Counted from the first letter of the stretch, positions 1 through 8,021 are shown. The stretch: DNA of 27,720 nucleotides from Candidatus Bathyarchaeota archaeon RBG_13_52_12 (GCA_001774245.1 MEZF01000110.1:23230-50949), one strand, 5' to 3'. A program made the numbers and translations. The notes: a model not told the origin generated them from the sequence alone.

Positions 1-331
1 GCTTCATGTTCTCAACCACAGGGAGGGCTCTCACATTGATCCTGACCAACTCGGATGCGACGCCCTTAACCCAGCTATCCGAGGTAACCGGTGATTGGGC
101 GGTCCAGATGCGCTCCAACTTCATCTGCTCCTGCTGTTCAGCATTAAGCAGATCCCTAATGGTGACGAGCCCAACTTTCCCTCCTCCTGAGACGATTGCC
201 TCGTAGCGACCCGTCATTAGGAGCTCCCCTCTCACCCTGCTCACAGTGTCCTCGGGTGTGAAGATGCTTACTCGCCTGTTGATTAGTTCTGAGATCTCCG
301 TCTGTCCTAATTCCTCAAGTGTTTTCGGCAT
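1..331 (-). CDS. CBS-domain protein, C-terminus cut by window edge
   Basis: Reading the minus strand from an ATG at 331 gives an open frame of 110 codons that runs off the window with no stop. The protein starts MPKTLEELGQTEISELINRR and then reads as one CBS motif (FTPEDTVSRVRGELLMTGRYEAIV, followed by GLVTIRDLL at about residues 54-62) and the beginning of a second (WTAQSPVTSDSWVKGVASEL, RALPVVEN). CBS pairs usually bind adenine nucleotides and regulate an attached domain or partner. What follows the pair is outside the window, so the full architecture is unknown. A TATA-like element at 367-374 lies at the right distance for a 5' leader of about 13 nt. Family assignment is from pattern recognition of the translated sequence; no neighbour suggests a specific role. 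Confidence 0.72.
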   Translation of the reverse strand, partial: MPKTLEELGQTEISELINRRVSIFTPEDTVSRVRGELLMTGRYEAIVSGGGKVGLVTIRDLLNAEQQEQMKLERIWTAQSPVTSDSWVKGVASELVRINVRALPVVENMK

Positions 332-366
332 TAAGAGAACCTCGGCTAGGTATTGGGTTCAGACGG

Positions 367-374
367 TTAAATAG
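367..374 (-). promoter_or_regulatory. TATA-like promoter of the CBS gene
   Basis: On the minus strand this reads CTATTTAA, the same octamer as the element ahead of the Gfo/Idh/MocA gene at 4991-4998. Transcription would begin near 344, about 13 nt before the ATG at 331. A GC-rich near-palindrome (381-400) lies directly upstream. Confidence 0.45.
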
Positions 375-464
375 TTGCACTCTCGTACGCGTGCGCGAGA
401 GACTCAAATACTCTAGGGGCAGGGCAACTTGTACTAAAACGAATATTAAATATTTGGAGAACGT

Positions 465-470
465 AAAAAA
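465..470 (-). terminator. Oligo-T terminator after the cyclodeaminase-family gene
   Basis: Just downstream of the stop at 476-478 the minus strand reads CCCC followed by six T. Archaeal RNA polymerase commonly terminates at such T-tracts without needing a hairpin. The position right behind the stop is the main support. Confidence 0.45.
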
Positions 471-475
471 GGGGT

Positions 476-1459
476 CTAATTAGGGAGATCCTTGCCGATC
501 TTCTTCTTTGCAGCTAACTCATAGACCTTAGCAGCGGTGCCGACGTCCTGGATAGCGAGGCCTGTCGCCTTGTAGAGGGTTATCTCATCGGGGGAAACGC
601 GCCCCTTCTTATGACCAGCCACGATCTCACCCATCTCGGCATAGATATCCTTCTCGGTGACAGCGCCCTCCTCCTTCGGCTTAGCGAAGTCGCCCACGAC
701 GAAGGCCTGAGGCACATAGTCGACCACAAGCTTGGTCACTTTCTTTACTACACTTGTCTCAAGTTCGCGCTTTGCAGCGGTGTCGGCTCCGATCGCGGAG
801 ACGTGCGCGCCTTTTTTGAGCCATTCGCCCTTGAGGAAGGGTGTGGGGCTTGGGGTGCAGGTGATGATTATGTCGCTGTTCTTCGTCGCCTCCTCCGCTG
901 ACTTAGCGGGGACGAAGCTGACACTGGGATACATCGCCTTCATGTCCTTGATGAAGGGCTCGACAGCCTCGGGGATGATATCATAGATCTTAACCTTTTT
1001 TATCTTGGGGCGGACGAGCATGAGGCCCATTATCTGGCTCCTGCCCTGAACGCCGAGTCCACAGAGGCCAACCTCTTTTGCGTCCTCCCTGCTGAGATAT
1101 TTGATGCCGACTGCGCCAGCGGCGCCAGTGCGTAGGGCAGTAATGTAAGTGCCGTCCATTATGGCGAGAGGTGATCCGTTCTCGGGGCTGTTTATTACAA
1201 TCTTCGCCTGGACGGCGGGGAGGTTGTAGTCCTTCTTGTTGCCCGGATGGACGGTGACGAGCTTCGTGCCTGCTGCGTTGAGGTTGGGCATGTAAGCGGG
1301 CATCGCGATGAGTACACCCTTCGGGAAGTGGAGGTAGACGCGTGGAGGCATCTCTATCGCCTTGTTTCCCATCTCCCTGAAGCCATTCTCGACGGCCTCG
1401 AAGGCGCTCTTCATGTCAAGTACCTGCTTGACATCGTCTTGCGTCAGATATAGGACCAT
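476..1459 (-). CDS. Ornithine cyclodeaminase / mu-crystallin / archaeal alanine dehydrogenase family oxidoreductase
   Basis: 327 aa, the usual length of this family. Visible landmarks are R40 and K66 in AAGTKLVTVHPGN (K66 corresponds to the substrate-binding/catalytic Lys of archaeal AlaDH), R110 in TALRTGAAGA, a Rossmann nucleotide motif GLGVQG at about 134-139, and an acidic GADTAAKRELE segment where the catalytic Asp is expected. Members catalyse NAD(P)-dependent reductive amination or imine reduction (ornithine to proline, pyruvate to alanine, ketimine reduction) in the cytosol. The sequence does not decide the substrate. The ATG at 1459 has a Shine-Dalgarno-like AAGGAGA (1465-1471, minus strand) 5 nt upstream. 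It is monocistronic, with a T-tract behind its stop; no amino-acid pathway partner is adjacent. Confidence 0.88.
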   Translation of the reverse strand: MVLYLTQDDVKQVLDMKSAFEAVENGFREMGNKAIEMPPRVYLHFPKGVLIAMPAYMPNLNAAGTKLVTVHPGNKKDYNLPAVQAKIVINSPENGSPLAIMDGTYITALRTGAAGAVGIKYLSREDAKEVGLCGLGVQGRSQIMGLMLVRPKIKKVKIYDIIPEAVEPFIKDMKAMYPSVSFVPAKSAEEATKNSDIIITCTPSPTPFLKGEWLKKGAHVSAIGADTAAKRELETSVVKKVTKLVVDYVPQAFVVGDFAKPKEEGAVTEKDIYAEMGEIVAGHKKGRVSPDEITLYKATGLAIQDVGTAAKVYELAAKKKIGKDLPN

Positions 1460-1584
1460 AACTATCTCCTTAGACAGTAGGTTGGGTTTAGAGTATTAAT
1501 GATTTCTAGAAAGTGGAAACCAACCAAATTAGATCAGATAGAGTGCGCGTGCGGCGCCTATCAACACGGGCTTCAGGAAGCTGG

Positions 1585-2346
1585 TCACGGCGTGAACTTT
1601 TCTCCACCTGTGAAGACACGTTGAAGCTCAGAGTAGAGGACGTGAAAACCGTCGTGAGTCTTCGCTGAAACCGCTATTGGGCTGAACTCAACACCCATTC
1701 TCTCAATGATCTCAAGCATATCCTGACTGATCTCCTTATTCATCCCGCTCAGCTTTGCGTCCACTGCCTCTCTTAGTAGATCGGGGTCCTCGGACCACCC
1801 CATCATCTGTTCTAGCTCCTTATCCTTGAGGAGGTCTATCTTACTTATCACCTGGAACTGGGGTAGTTGGAACCTGGTGTTTATGGCAGATGCGAGGAAC
1901 ATGTTCATTACGTAGTTGAGGGGATCCCTGCAAAAGCCTGCGTCGAAGAGGTAGACTAGCCCCTTGTCAGCGTCGGTGAGTCTCTCTGCAACCTGGGCAC
2001 CGATGTCTCGGAAGGCGAAGAGCTCCATTTGCCCCGGGGTGTCAACTATGCAGAGGTCGGGGGTGAAGTCCTCGATGTCTTGGCTTACGTCCTCGATGAC
2101 ATCCTTGATCATGTCAGTGGCAGCGACGAGCCCCCCATTAGGGCCGAGACCATACTCCTCCATCACATCCTCTACCTTGATGTAGTCACGGATGTCTACG
2201 TTAGCGGAGTAGGATAGGCTCGGTGCTCCGGGGTCGAGGTTTACGGCCATAACGTCCTCGCGCTGCATCTCCAACCAGCGTGTGAAAGCCGCGGTGAGGC
2301 TGGATTTGCCGCTCCCGGCAGTCCCCACCATGAAGATCATGTGCAT
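1585..2346 (-). CDS. GPN-loop GTPase
   Basis: 253 aa, typical for single-domain archaeal GPN GTPases (ATP_bind_1/XAB1 family). Walker A is GTAGSGKS at residues 8-15. The family-defining Gly-Pro-Asn insertion is at about 68-70 (YGLGPNGGL), and the switch/Walker B motif DTPGQMELF starts near 102. A guanine-specificity Lys-Asp appears in SKIDLL. Eukaryotic relatives (Gpn1/Npa3) help assemble or import RNA polymerase II; the archaeal homodimer's role is not established. It is the last gene of an apparent operon, 5 nt behind inositol-1-phosphate synthase. The start ATG at 2346 is followed by a second in-frame ATG two codons on, so either could be used. Confidence 0.93.
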   Translation of the reverse strand: MHMIFMVGTAGSGKSSLTAAFTRWLEMQREDVMAVNLDPGAPSLSYSANVDIRDYIKVEDVMEEYGLGPNGGLVAATDMIKDVIEDVSQDIEDFTPDLCIVDTPGQMELFAFRDIGAQVAERLTDADKGLVYLFDAGFCRDPLNYVMNMFLASAINTRFQLPQFQVISKIDLLKDKELEQMMGWSEDPDLLREAVDAKLSGMNKEISQDMLEIIERMGVEFSPIAVSAKTHDGFHVLYSELQRVFTGGEKFTP

Positions 2347-2351
2347 TGCGG

Positions 2352-3392
2352 TTACCCTGTAAGGTCCCTGAATGCTTTGTATGCGGTCGCGAGGTTGGTT
2401 CTCTCCGCCCTCTTGAAGGCGTAGCCGCAGACTGGCTGAACTAGTCCTTTGGCGCCCTTGTCCTTTGCCACCTTAATCCCCCTAATTGCGTCGAGGAGGA
2501 TTGAGCCGCCGTTCGGGGCGTCCTCGCTGCTCAGTTTAAGATCCATCGTGAAGGGAACGCCTCCGAAGTAACGACCCTTAACCCAGAAGAAGCTGTCGCG
2601 TCCATTTCCGAGGAAGTCGACGAAATCGGTTGAGCCTGAGACCAGGGGGAACTTGTAGGGAACGTGCCCTGTGACTGCGGCGGTTTTTATGCTCCTCTTT
2701 GTGTCCTTCGTCTTCTCTAGAGTGTTTATCGATTCGGTGCCGCCACCGATGTCGAGTTGATAGCTCTCATCAATGTGGGCGCCGCGGCTGTGAAGGAACT
2801 CTAGAATCCCTATGTGGATGGCGGTGGCGCCGACTTGGTCGAGGAGGTCATCCCCGGCCAAGGGTAACTTCGCATTTGTGAAATTCTTCACGAGCGTTGT
2901 GTCCCCGGCAATGCTCGAGGGCGTCGTGTTTAGGAAGGCACAGCCCGCATTGATCGCTGCATTAGCGTAGAGTGTTGAAGCCTTGTCGCTGCCCCCAGAG
3001 ACCATGTTGATGAGCATATCTGGCCTTACCTTACTCAGCGCGGCAGCGACGTCGACTGCCTTAGCAGATGATCGCTTGATGCTGCTGAGGGCACCCTCCT
3101 CCGTGAGGTCGGGGGCAGGACCCATCTGGACCGACACCTTGAGCTTCGGCACGTTTACGACCTTGGGGGCTTGGTTCGGCTTTGCGAATATGGCCTCAGA
3201 GAGGTCCTTTCCCACCTTCTCCTCAGATATGTCGAAAGCAGCAACAAATTTTACGTCGGAGGGCTTGTATCCACCGAGTTCGGTGTGGAGAAGACCGATG
3301 GGCTCCTTCGCATTGGCGTAGAAGTATGTTCCTTGTACTAGGCTTGAGCAAAGGTTCCCTGTGCCAGCAATGGCGACCCGTATCTCACCCAA
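2352..3392 (-). CDS. ino1: Inositol-1-phosphate synthase (myo-inositol-3-phosphate synthase family)
   Basis: 346 aa with an N-terminal dinucleotide motif AIAGTGNLCSSLVQG (residues 8-22), the region GGSDKASTLYANAAINAGCAFLNTTPSSIA, and a GDDLLDQVGAT block matching the conserved GDD-K/Q-x-GAT segment of archaeal synthases. The C-terminal part contains SGSTDFVDFLGN and MDLKLSSEDAPNGG. The family converts glucose-6-phosphate to inositol-phosphate with bound NAD. In archaea this feeds archaetidylinositol head groups or, in some hyperthermophiles, di-inositol phosphate. The start is TTG at 3392; no ATG lies before the dinucleotide fold. It sits between the RimI-like gene (51 nt) and the GPN GTPase gene (5 nt), so a joint transcript is likely, although no functional link among the three is obvious. 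Confidence 0.9.
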   Translation of the reverse strand: MGEIRVAIAGTGNLCSSLVQGTYFYANAKEPIGLLHTELGGYKPSDVKFVAAFDISEEKVGKDLSEAIFAKPNQAPKVVNVPKLKVSVQMGPAPDLTEEGALSSIKRSSAKAVDVAAALSKVRPDMLINMVSGGSDKASTLYANAAINAGCAFLNTTPSSIAGDTTLVKNFTNAKLPLAGDDLLDQVGATAIHIGILEFLHSRGAHIDESYQLDIGGGTESINTLEKTKDTKRSIKTAAVTGHVPYKFPLVSGSTDFVDFLGNGRDSFFWVKGRYFGGVPFTMDLKLSSEDAPNGGSILLDAIRGIKVAKDKGAKGLVQPVCGYAFKRAERTNLATAYKAFRDLTG

Positions 3393-3443
3393 GGTTCCAC
3401 CTGCTCAGTGATGAGGCAGCCACGGGTATAGAAGGGTAACGTT

Positions 3444-3893
3444 TCAGGTTAGGGGCTTCTCCATGGCGAGACCGTCCTCCTCCCGGTAGTACCTTGGGAG
3501 GGAGCCCATCTCGATGTAGCCACGCTTTCTATAGAGTTTCCGCGCCGATGAATTCGAGGCACATACCTCCAGGTAGGCTGATTCCGCTCCCCGCAATCTG
3601 AACCGACTTTCGAGCTCGTCGAGGAGTCTGAGAGCTAGGCCCCTCCGCCTCCAAGCCTCACTGATCGCGACATTCATAACATGCCCAACCTTGCTACCAC
3701 TCCTCCATTCAACCTCACCGATGATATAGCCCACGATTGTGTCCTCCGCCTCAGCTACGAGAAAGAGGTCAGGAGCTCTACCCCTCATAAGGAAGAAGAT
3801 TGAGCGGGGCCAGGGATCAGGGTAGCTTCCCACTTCGATTCGATGGACCATTGAGAGGTCAGCTACCGTAGCGACCCGTATCTTGGGCTCCAA
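3444..3893 (-). CDS. rimI: RimI/Ard1-like N-alpha-acetyltransferase (GNAT family)
   Basis: 149 aa, a single GNAT domain. The acetyl-CoA pyrophosphate loop is RRRGLA at about 82-87 (R/QxxGxA), preceded by the beta-4 strand NVAIS. N-terminal YPDPWP and a C-terminal SSARKLYRKRGY...YY are typical of RimI/Naa10-type enzymes that acetylate protein N-termini. Archaeal members have relaxed N-terminal specificity. The start is TTG at 3893. A TATA-like sequence centred near 3921 would start transcription at about 3895, so the message would be leaderless. It heads the rimI-ino1-GPN series on the minus strand and is divergent from the flippase-like gene. Confidence 0.87.
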   Translation of the reverse strand: MEPKIRVATVADLSMVHRIEVGSYPDPWPRSIFFLMRGRAPDLFLVAEAEDTIVGYIIGEVEWRSGSKVGHVMNVAISEAWRRRGLALRLLDELESRFRLRGAESAYLEVCASNSSARKLYRKRGYIEMGSLPRYYREEDGLAMEKPLT

Positions 3894-3915
3894 CTCAGGG
3901 TGGGAATGGGCGCAT

Positions 3916-3926
3916 CATTATTTATG
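3916..3926. promoter_or_regulatory. Shared bidirectional TATA region
   Basis: CATTATTTATG reads as a TATA box on both strands (CATAAATAATG on minus). It is about 28 nt from the TTG of the RimI-like gene (leaderless) and about 39 nt from the TTG of the flippase-like gene at 3959. Only 65 bp separates the two genes, so one element probably serves both directions. Confidence 0.4.
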
Positions 3927-3958
3927 GGTTAAGGCAATGTTACAGAAGAGGCTCCGGG

Positions 3959-4987
3959 TTGGATAAAAGGGCGCTCGCTTTCACGTTGATCGGGATCGCC
4001 TTCTTCTTAGTCTACCTCGCATGGGCCAACCCATTCGCAGCCTTCGCTGAGGTCGGGAGATTCAACGTCGGCGTCTATGCACTAGCAGCACTCATAGACC
4101 AGATAGGCCTCATCTTTTTCGCAGCCTCATGGTACCTTATACTCAGGGCGATGAAGGTCAACCTCACCCTCTGGGGAGCGATGCAGCTGAGCTTTACAAG
4201 CCTCTTCATAAACTGGCTCATTCCCCTCCCTTTAATGACTGAGATGGTCCGCGCCTATCTCGTGAAGGATAGGTCTGGTTCTAACCTCGGAAAAGCCCTG
4301 AGCAGCGTCCTCGTCCACAGATCATACTACAACATCGCCTTCGGATTGATCATAGGAGGGACAGCCTTCGTCACCATCGCCAGCGGGAGGGAGATACCAA
4401 TAAACCCGGGCGTATGCTGGTTCCTAACCGCCTTCGCGATATTGAGCGTCGCTGTGTTCAGCCTGATGCTGAATACACGAGTGCTCACCTACAGCTACAA
4501 GAAGAGCCCGGCATGGGTACGGCAAAGGGTCTTCGACAGGTTCCATGACCCAGAGTCGGTGGAGGAGGGCTTTAATCCTGTGTTCGCGGACATTGGTGAG
4601 GCTATGAGCTCCCTACGAGCGAATATGGGAATCAACTTTATCGCCTTCAGTATGCTGCTATTCCACTGGAGCGCCGGCGCAATAACAGCCTACCTCTCAG
4701 CTGAGGCACTGGGGGTTCACCTGGATGTGCCAACCGTAGTCTTCGCATTCGCTGTAGTCGAGTTTCTACAGCAGCTGAACTTTTTCATTCCAAGCGGGAT
4801 CGGGCTGCTCGATGCAGGCCTAACTGGGGTATTTGTATTAGCGGGGGTCCCTCTCTCGATGGCGGCAGCAATCAGTCTCTTGACCCGCCTCGCTACCTAC
4901 TGGTTCGAAGTTGTAATCTGCGCCCCGATCGCATTCAATTACGGCTACAAGGAGTTCCTGACGAAGTACTTCGCCTCTGGTAGGTAG
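3959..4987 (+). CDS. Flippase-like integral membrane protein (LPG_synthase_TM / UPF0104 family)
   Basis: 342 aa with about eight hydrophobic segments (roughly residues 8-28, 38-62, 75-100, 122-142, 155-175, 222-245, 258-285 and 288-325). The conserved pocket PLPLMTEMVRAYLV at about 89-102 and FFIPSGIGLLDAG near 277 match the transmembrane domain shared with lysyl-phosphatidylglycerol synthases and the COG0392 group. Archaeal members are often near glycan or lipid genes and are thought to move or modify lipids, but the activity is unproved. The start is TTG at 3959 (MDKRALAFTLIG); no earlier start is available after the divergent promoter. The next gene (Gfo/Idh/MocA) has its own TATA box, so co-function is only a guess from proximity. 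Confidence 0.82.
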   Translation: MDKRALAFTLIGIAFFLVYLAWANPFAAFAEVGRFNVGVYALAALIDQIGLIFFAASWYLILRAMKVNLTLWGAMQLSFTSLFINWLIPLPLMTEMVRAYLVKDRSGSNLGKALSSVLVHRSYYNIAFGLIIGGTAFVTIASGREIPINPGVCWFLTAFAILSVAVFSLMLNTRVLTYSYKKSPAWVRQRVFDRFHDPESVEEGFNPVFADIGEAMSSLRANMGINFIAFSMLLFHWSAGAITAYLSAEALGVHLDVPTVVFAFAVVEFLQQLNFFIPSGIGLLDAGLTGVFVLAGVPLSMAAAISLLTRLATYWFEVVICAPIAFNYGYKEFLTKYFASGR

Positions 4988-4990
4988 TAA

Positions 4991-4998
4991 CTATTTAA
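4991..4998 (+). promoter_or_regulatory. TATA box of the Gfo/Idh/MocA gene (leaderless)
   Basis: CTATTTAA is centred about 28 nt before the ATG at 5023, which puts transcription start at or within a base or two of the start codon. Confidence 0.5.
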
Positions 4999-5022
4999 CG
5001 TAGGCGCTGTTTATTCTCGCGT

Positions 5023-6006
5023 ATGCTCCGCCTCGGAATAATTGGTTGCGGAAGGGTCACTACTATGTTCCACCTCAACGCCGTTAAGGCCTCAGGGGTT
5101 GTGGATCTGGTAAGCATCTCGGATAAGAGCAGTGAACAACTCGCCGAGGTGAAGGGCACAACCGGAGTTGGCCATGCTTGCAGCGACTACCGCGAACTCC
5201 TTTCTAGGCCAGATGTGGAGGCCGTCTCCATCAATACGCCCCCACGCTTCCACGAGGAGATGACCCTCGAGGCGATCAAGGCGGGGAAGCACGTGCTCTG
5301 TGAGAAGCCCCTCGCTCAGACAGTCGAGGGGTGTATCAAGATCAGAGAGGCGAAGAAGGACCTCGTCGTCCTCCCAGCCCATAACTACGTCTACACCCCT
5401 GCCATCTATAGCATGGAGGAGAAGATCAAGCAGAGGGCCATCGGGGAGGTGAGGCGTGTCAAACTAAACTTCGAGAACAACCTTGGGATGTACGGCTCTA
5501 AAACCGATTTTCGCACCAAGGACCCTCGGGGAATAGTGGAGGACGTTATGCCCCATATACTAAGCGTCGCTGGAATAATAGCAGGTAAACCGGAGAGAGT
5601 AGCTGCTGTTTCTGGCCTCTGCAAGAAGTACGAGGTCTGCGATAATCTCCATGCTACTGTCGAGACGGAGCGGGGCGTAACCCTCGACTGCACCGCGAGC
5701 TGGACGCGAACCATACCCACCTTCGCAGTCGCTATAGAAGGTGAGAAAGGAATACTCAAGAGCGACTTCGCTATAAATCCCTACAGTTACACCATCGAAA
5801 CCGAAGGTAGTAAGACAAAGATAAGCGAGAGAGGCCCCGGTTGGTACCTCGACCTAGTACAGTTTAAACACCCCAGCTTCCCGGAGCAGTACAGGCACTT
5901 CGACAACCTCATTCATAGGGGTGGGGAGCCTCGCATTACAATCGACGACGAGATCGCGATGCTCAAGATCATACAGGAGATTGGCGACAGGCTAGTCACA
6001 AAATAG
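5023..6006 (+). CDS. Gfo/Idh/MocA-family NAD(P)-dependent oxidoreductase
   Basis: 327 aa. The N-terminal Rossmann fold has GIIGCG at residues 5-10. The diagnostic EKP motif is at 94-96 (CEKPLA), with Lys as catalytic/cofactor-contacting residue. The second-domain DxxxH (D174 and H178 in VEDVMPHIL) matches the usual active-site pair. The family oxidises or reduces sugars, inositols and related polyols with NAD(P). The substrate cannot be read from sequence. The ATG at 5023 agrees with a leaderless transcript from the TATA box at 4991-4998. The stop at 6004-6006 overlaps the ribosome-binding site of the DUF362 gene, so the two are translated from one mRNA and probably act in one process. Confidence 0.92.
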   Translation: MLRLGIIGCGRVTTMFHLNAVKASGVVDLVSISDKSSEQLAEVKGTTGVGHACSDYRELLSRPDVEAVSINTPPRFHEEMTLEAIKAGKHVLCEKPLAQTVEGCIKIREAKKDLVVLPAHNYVYTPAIYSMEEKIKQRAIGEVRRVKLNFENNLGMYGSKTDFRTKDPRGIVEDVMPHILSVAGIIAGKPERVAAVSGLCKKYEVCDNLHATVETERGVTLDCTASWTRTIPTFAVAIEGEKGILKSDFAINPYSYTIETEGSKTKISERGPGWYLDLVQFKHPSFPEQYRHFDNLIHRGGEPRITIDDEIAMLKIIQEIGDRLVTK

Positions 6007-6015
6007 GTGACAGGG

Positions 6016-6885
6016 TTGGCTAAAGTAGCACTCGTTAAAGCGGGGGAGGACACAGAGACTTCGGTCAGGAGAGCCGTCGACCTCGCCGGGGGCCTCCAGA
6101 TTGGGCAGGCAAAGAGAGCGATTATCAAACCCAACATCTGCAACGCCAAGAACCCCCAAGGAATGGTCATCACCGACTTCAACATCGTTGGCGCAGCTGT
6201 GAAGATGATTCGCGAGAGGGGATGCGAGGCCCTCGTCGTGGAGTCGGATAACATCGCTGACACCGCCGACAAGCGCATCAAGGAGTCGGGACTCGCGGCG
6301 AAGCTGGAGGAGTGGGATGTCCCATTTCTCAACCTGAGCAAGGATGAATGTGTCCCACGCAAGGTAGCGGGCACGGAGATTATGATCCCAAAAACCATGC
6401 TCGAAGCCGACTACGTCCTAAACCTGGCAAAGATCAAGACCTGCGCCCACACAACCGTTACCCTCGGAATAAAGAACCTCATTGGCTGTATCAAGGAGGC
6501 TAAGAAGAGCCGACTCCACAAGAGGCTCGACGAGGTCCTTCCCTACCTAGCCAAAACCATAAGGACCGACATGACGATCATCGACGGTTTAACCTGCATG
6601 GAGGGAAACGGACCCGTCGTGGGAAACCCCAGGAAAATGGGGGTTATAGTTGCTGGCTCAGACGTCGTCGCCGTTGACAGCTTCTGCTGTGGACTCATGG
6701 GTTTCAACCCTGAGGAAATCGGGCATGTATCCAACACCGCAATGCTGGGTGTTGGCCAGATCAGCGACTACGAAGTCATAGGCGACCCCTGGGAGGGCTT
6801 CGTATGCCAGTTCGAGCACCCCTACTCTCTTAAGGCGACTATAAAGTCGCTGGGGGCGGTTAGGGACATCTATCTGAAGAGGTAG
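6016..6885 (+). CDS. DUF362 protein (no ferredoxin domain)
   Basis: 289 aa from TTG at 6016. I prefer this start over GTG at 6007 because a GGTGA ribosome-binding site (6006-6010), overlapping the preceding stop, sits 5 nt before it. DUF362 landmarks: AIIKPNICNAKNPQG near residue 38, the central KIKTCAHTTVTLGIKNLIG (about 140-160) and IIDGLTCMEGNGPVVGNP (about 193-210), then DVVAVDSFCCGLMG. Many DUF362 proteins carry an extra 2x[4Fe-4S] segment; this one lacks it but keeps several Cys (C43, C144, C159, C199, the CC pair near 223). No activity is established for the family. Tight coupling to the Gfo/Idh/MocA gene suggests a shared pathway. Confidence 0.88.
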   Translation: MAKVALVKAGEDTETSVRRAVDLAGGLQIGQAKRAIIKPNICNAKNPQGMVITDFNIVGAAVKMIRERGCEALVVESDNIADTADKRIKESGLAAKLEEWDVPFLNLSKDECVPRKVAGTEIMIPKTMLEADYVLNLAKIKTCAHTTVTLGIKNLIGCIKEAKKSRLHKRLDEVLPYLAKTIRTDMTIIDGLTCMEGNGPVVGNPRKMGVIVAGSDVVAVDSFCCGLMGFNPEEIGHVSNTAMLGVGQISDYEVIGDPWEGFVCQFEHPYSLKATIKSLGAVRDIYLKR

Positions 6886-6932
6886 ACGCCAATCGTCTCC
6901 CGTCGATACCTCCATCGATCCCTGTCGATTCG

Positions 6933-6940
6933 CTTAAATA
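6933..6940 (+). promoter_or_regulatory. TATA box of the mevalonate operon
   Basis: CTTAAATA, about 26 nt before a predicted transcription start near 6963, leaving a short leader that holds the purine-rich GGAGAGGG at 6970-6977. It serves the HMG-CoA synthase, thiolase-like and DUF35 genes. Confidence 0.45.
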
Positions 6941-6986
6941 ATAACCTGCCACTATATCTCCAAGTTTCCGGAGAGGGTTGAACAAG

Positions 6987-8021
6987 TTGAAGACTCTCAT
7001 CAGGGTCGGCATCGTCGGCTATGGCGCCTATGTGCCGATGTACAGGCTCAAGGCCGCTGAGGTCAACCGCATGTGGAGCACCTCGGGAGAGCCAGTTGAG
7101 GAGAAGGCCGTCGTAGCACTCGACGAGGACACCATAACCATCTCTGTCGAGTGCGCCCGCCAAGCCGTCCGGCGCTCGGGTGTCGACCCCGCCAATATAG
7201 GCGCGGTCTATGTGGGCACCGAGTCCAAGCCGTATGCGGTCAAGCCCTCGGGCACCATAGTAGCCGAGGTCATCGGCGCCACGCCCAGCGTCTCCACCGC
7301 CGACTACGAGTTCGCCTGCAAGGCAGGCACAGAGGCTATGCAGACATGCATCGGCCTGGTCGGCAGTGGGATGCAGAAGTACGCCATGGGGATAGGCGCG
7401 GATACGGCGCAGGGTAAACCCGGCGACGCCCTCGAGTACACTGCCGCCTGTGGAGGCGCCGCTTACCTCTTCGGACCGGCCGAGGAGAGCGTCGCCGAAC
7501 TTGAGGCATCCTACAGTTACGTGACCGACACACCCGACTTTTGGCGCAGATCGAAGGAGATGTACCCACGCCACGGCAACAGGTTCACAGGGGATCCCGC
7601 ATACTTCAAACACATCACCGGTGCAGGGAAAGCACTTCTTGCCGAGACAGGGTACAAGCCCACCGATTTCAAGTGGGCCATTTTTCACCAACCCAATGCC
7701 AAGTTCCCCATCAACGTCGCCAAGATGCTGGGATTCGGAATGGATCAGATCAACCCCGGCTTGGTCTCACCTGTCGTCGGCAACACCTACGCGGGCAGTA
7801 GTCCGCTGGGTCTCGCCGCGACTCTAGATGTCGCTGAGTCCGGTGACAGGATATTAATGGTTAGCTATGGCAGCGGCGCTGGCAGCGACGCCTTCGTCTG
7901 GAAGGTGAGGCCGCCCATAAAGCACCGCCGAAGCGGACCCAAGGTCAAGAACTACATAGAAAGGAAGAGATACGTTGACTACGCGACTTACCTCCGCCAC
8001 AGGGGGCAGATCATAGTATGA
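6987..8021 (+). CDS. Hydroxymethylglutaryl-CoA synthase (archaeal)
   Basis: 344 aa from TTG at 6987; the in-frame TTG at 6978 abuts the purine-rich GGAGAGGG (6970-6977), so the second TTG has better spacing. Catalytic residues are all present: Glu79 in GTESKPYAVKP, nucleophile Cys111 in YEFACKAGTEA and His234 in AIFHQPNAKF; the C-terminal GNTYAGSSPLG and SYGSGAGSDAF are also typical. The enzyme condenses acetyl-CoA with acetoacetyl-CoA to HMG-CoA, the committed entry to the mevalonate pathway and archaeal lipids. Its stop overlaps the start of the thiolase homologue by 4 nt (ATGA), and a DUF35 gene follows. This is the gene set known to form a channelled thiolase-DUF35-HMGS complex in archaea. 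Confidence 0.95.
   Translation: MKTLIRVGIVGYGAYVPMYRLKAAEVNRMWSTSGEPVEEKAVVALDEDTITISVECARQAVRRSGVDPANIGAVYVGTESKPYAVKPSGTIVAEVIGATPSVSTADYEFACKAGTEAMQTCIGLVGSGMQKYAMGIGADTAQGKPGDALEYTAACGGAAYLFGPAEESVAELEASYSYVTDTPDFWRRSKEMYPRHGNRFTGDPAYFKHITGAGKALLAETGYKPTDFKWAIFHQPNAKFPINVAKMLGFGMDQINPGLVSPVVGNTYAGSSPLGLAATLDVAESGDRILMVSYGSGAGSDAFVWKVRPPIKHRRSGPKVKNYIERKRYVDYATYLRHRGQIIV

Noticed and set aside
6..206. 66-codon plus-strand open frame
   Set aside because: Antisense to the CBS-domain gene, which gives a motif-bearing protein on the minus strand.
6870..7691. 273-codon open frame on the minus strand
   Set aside because: It lies antisense to the well-supported HMG-CoA synthase gene and its translation is rich in Gly, Val and Leu without family motifs; a by-product of GC-rich codon use.
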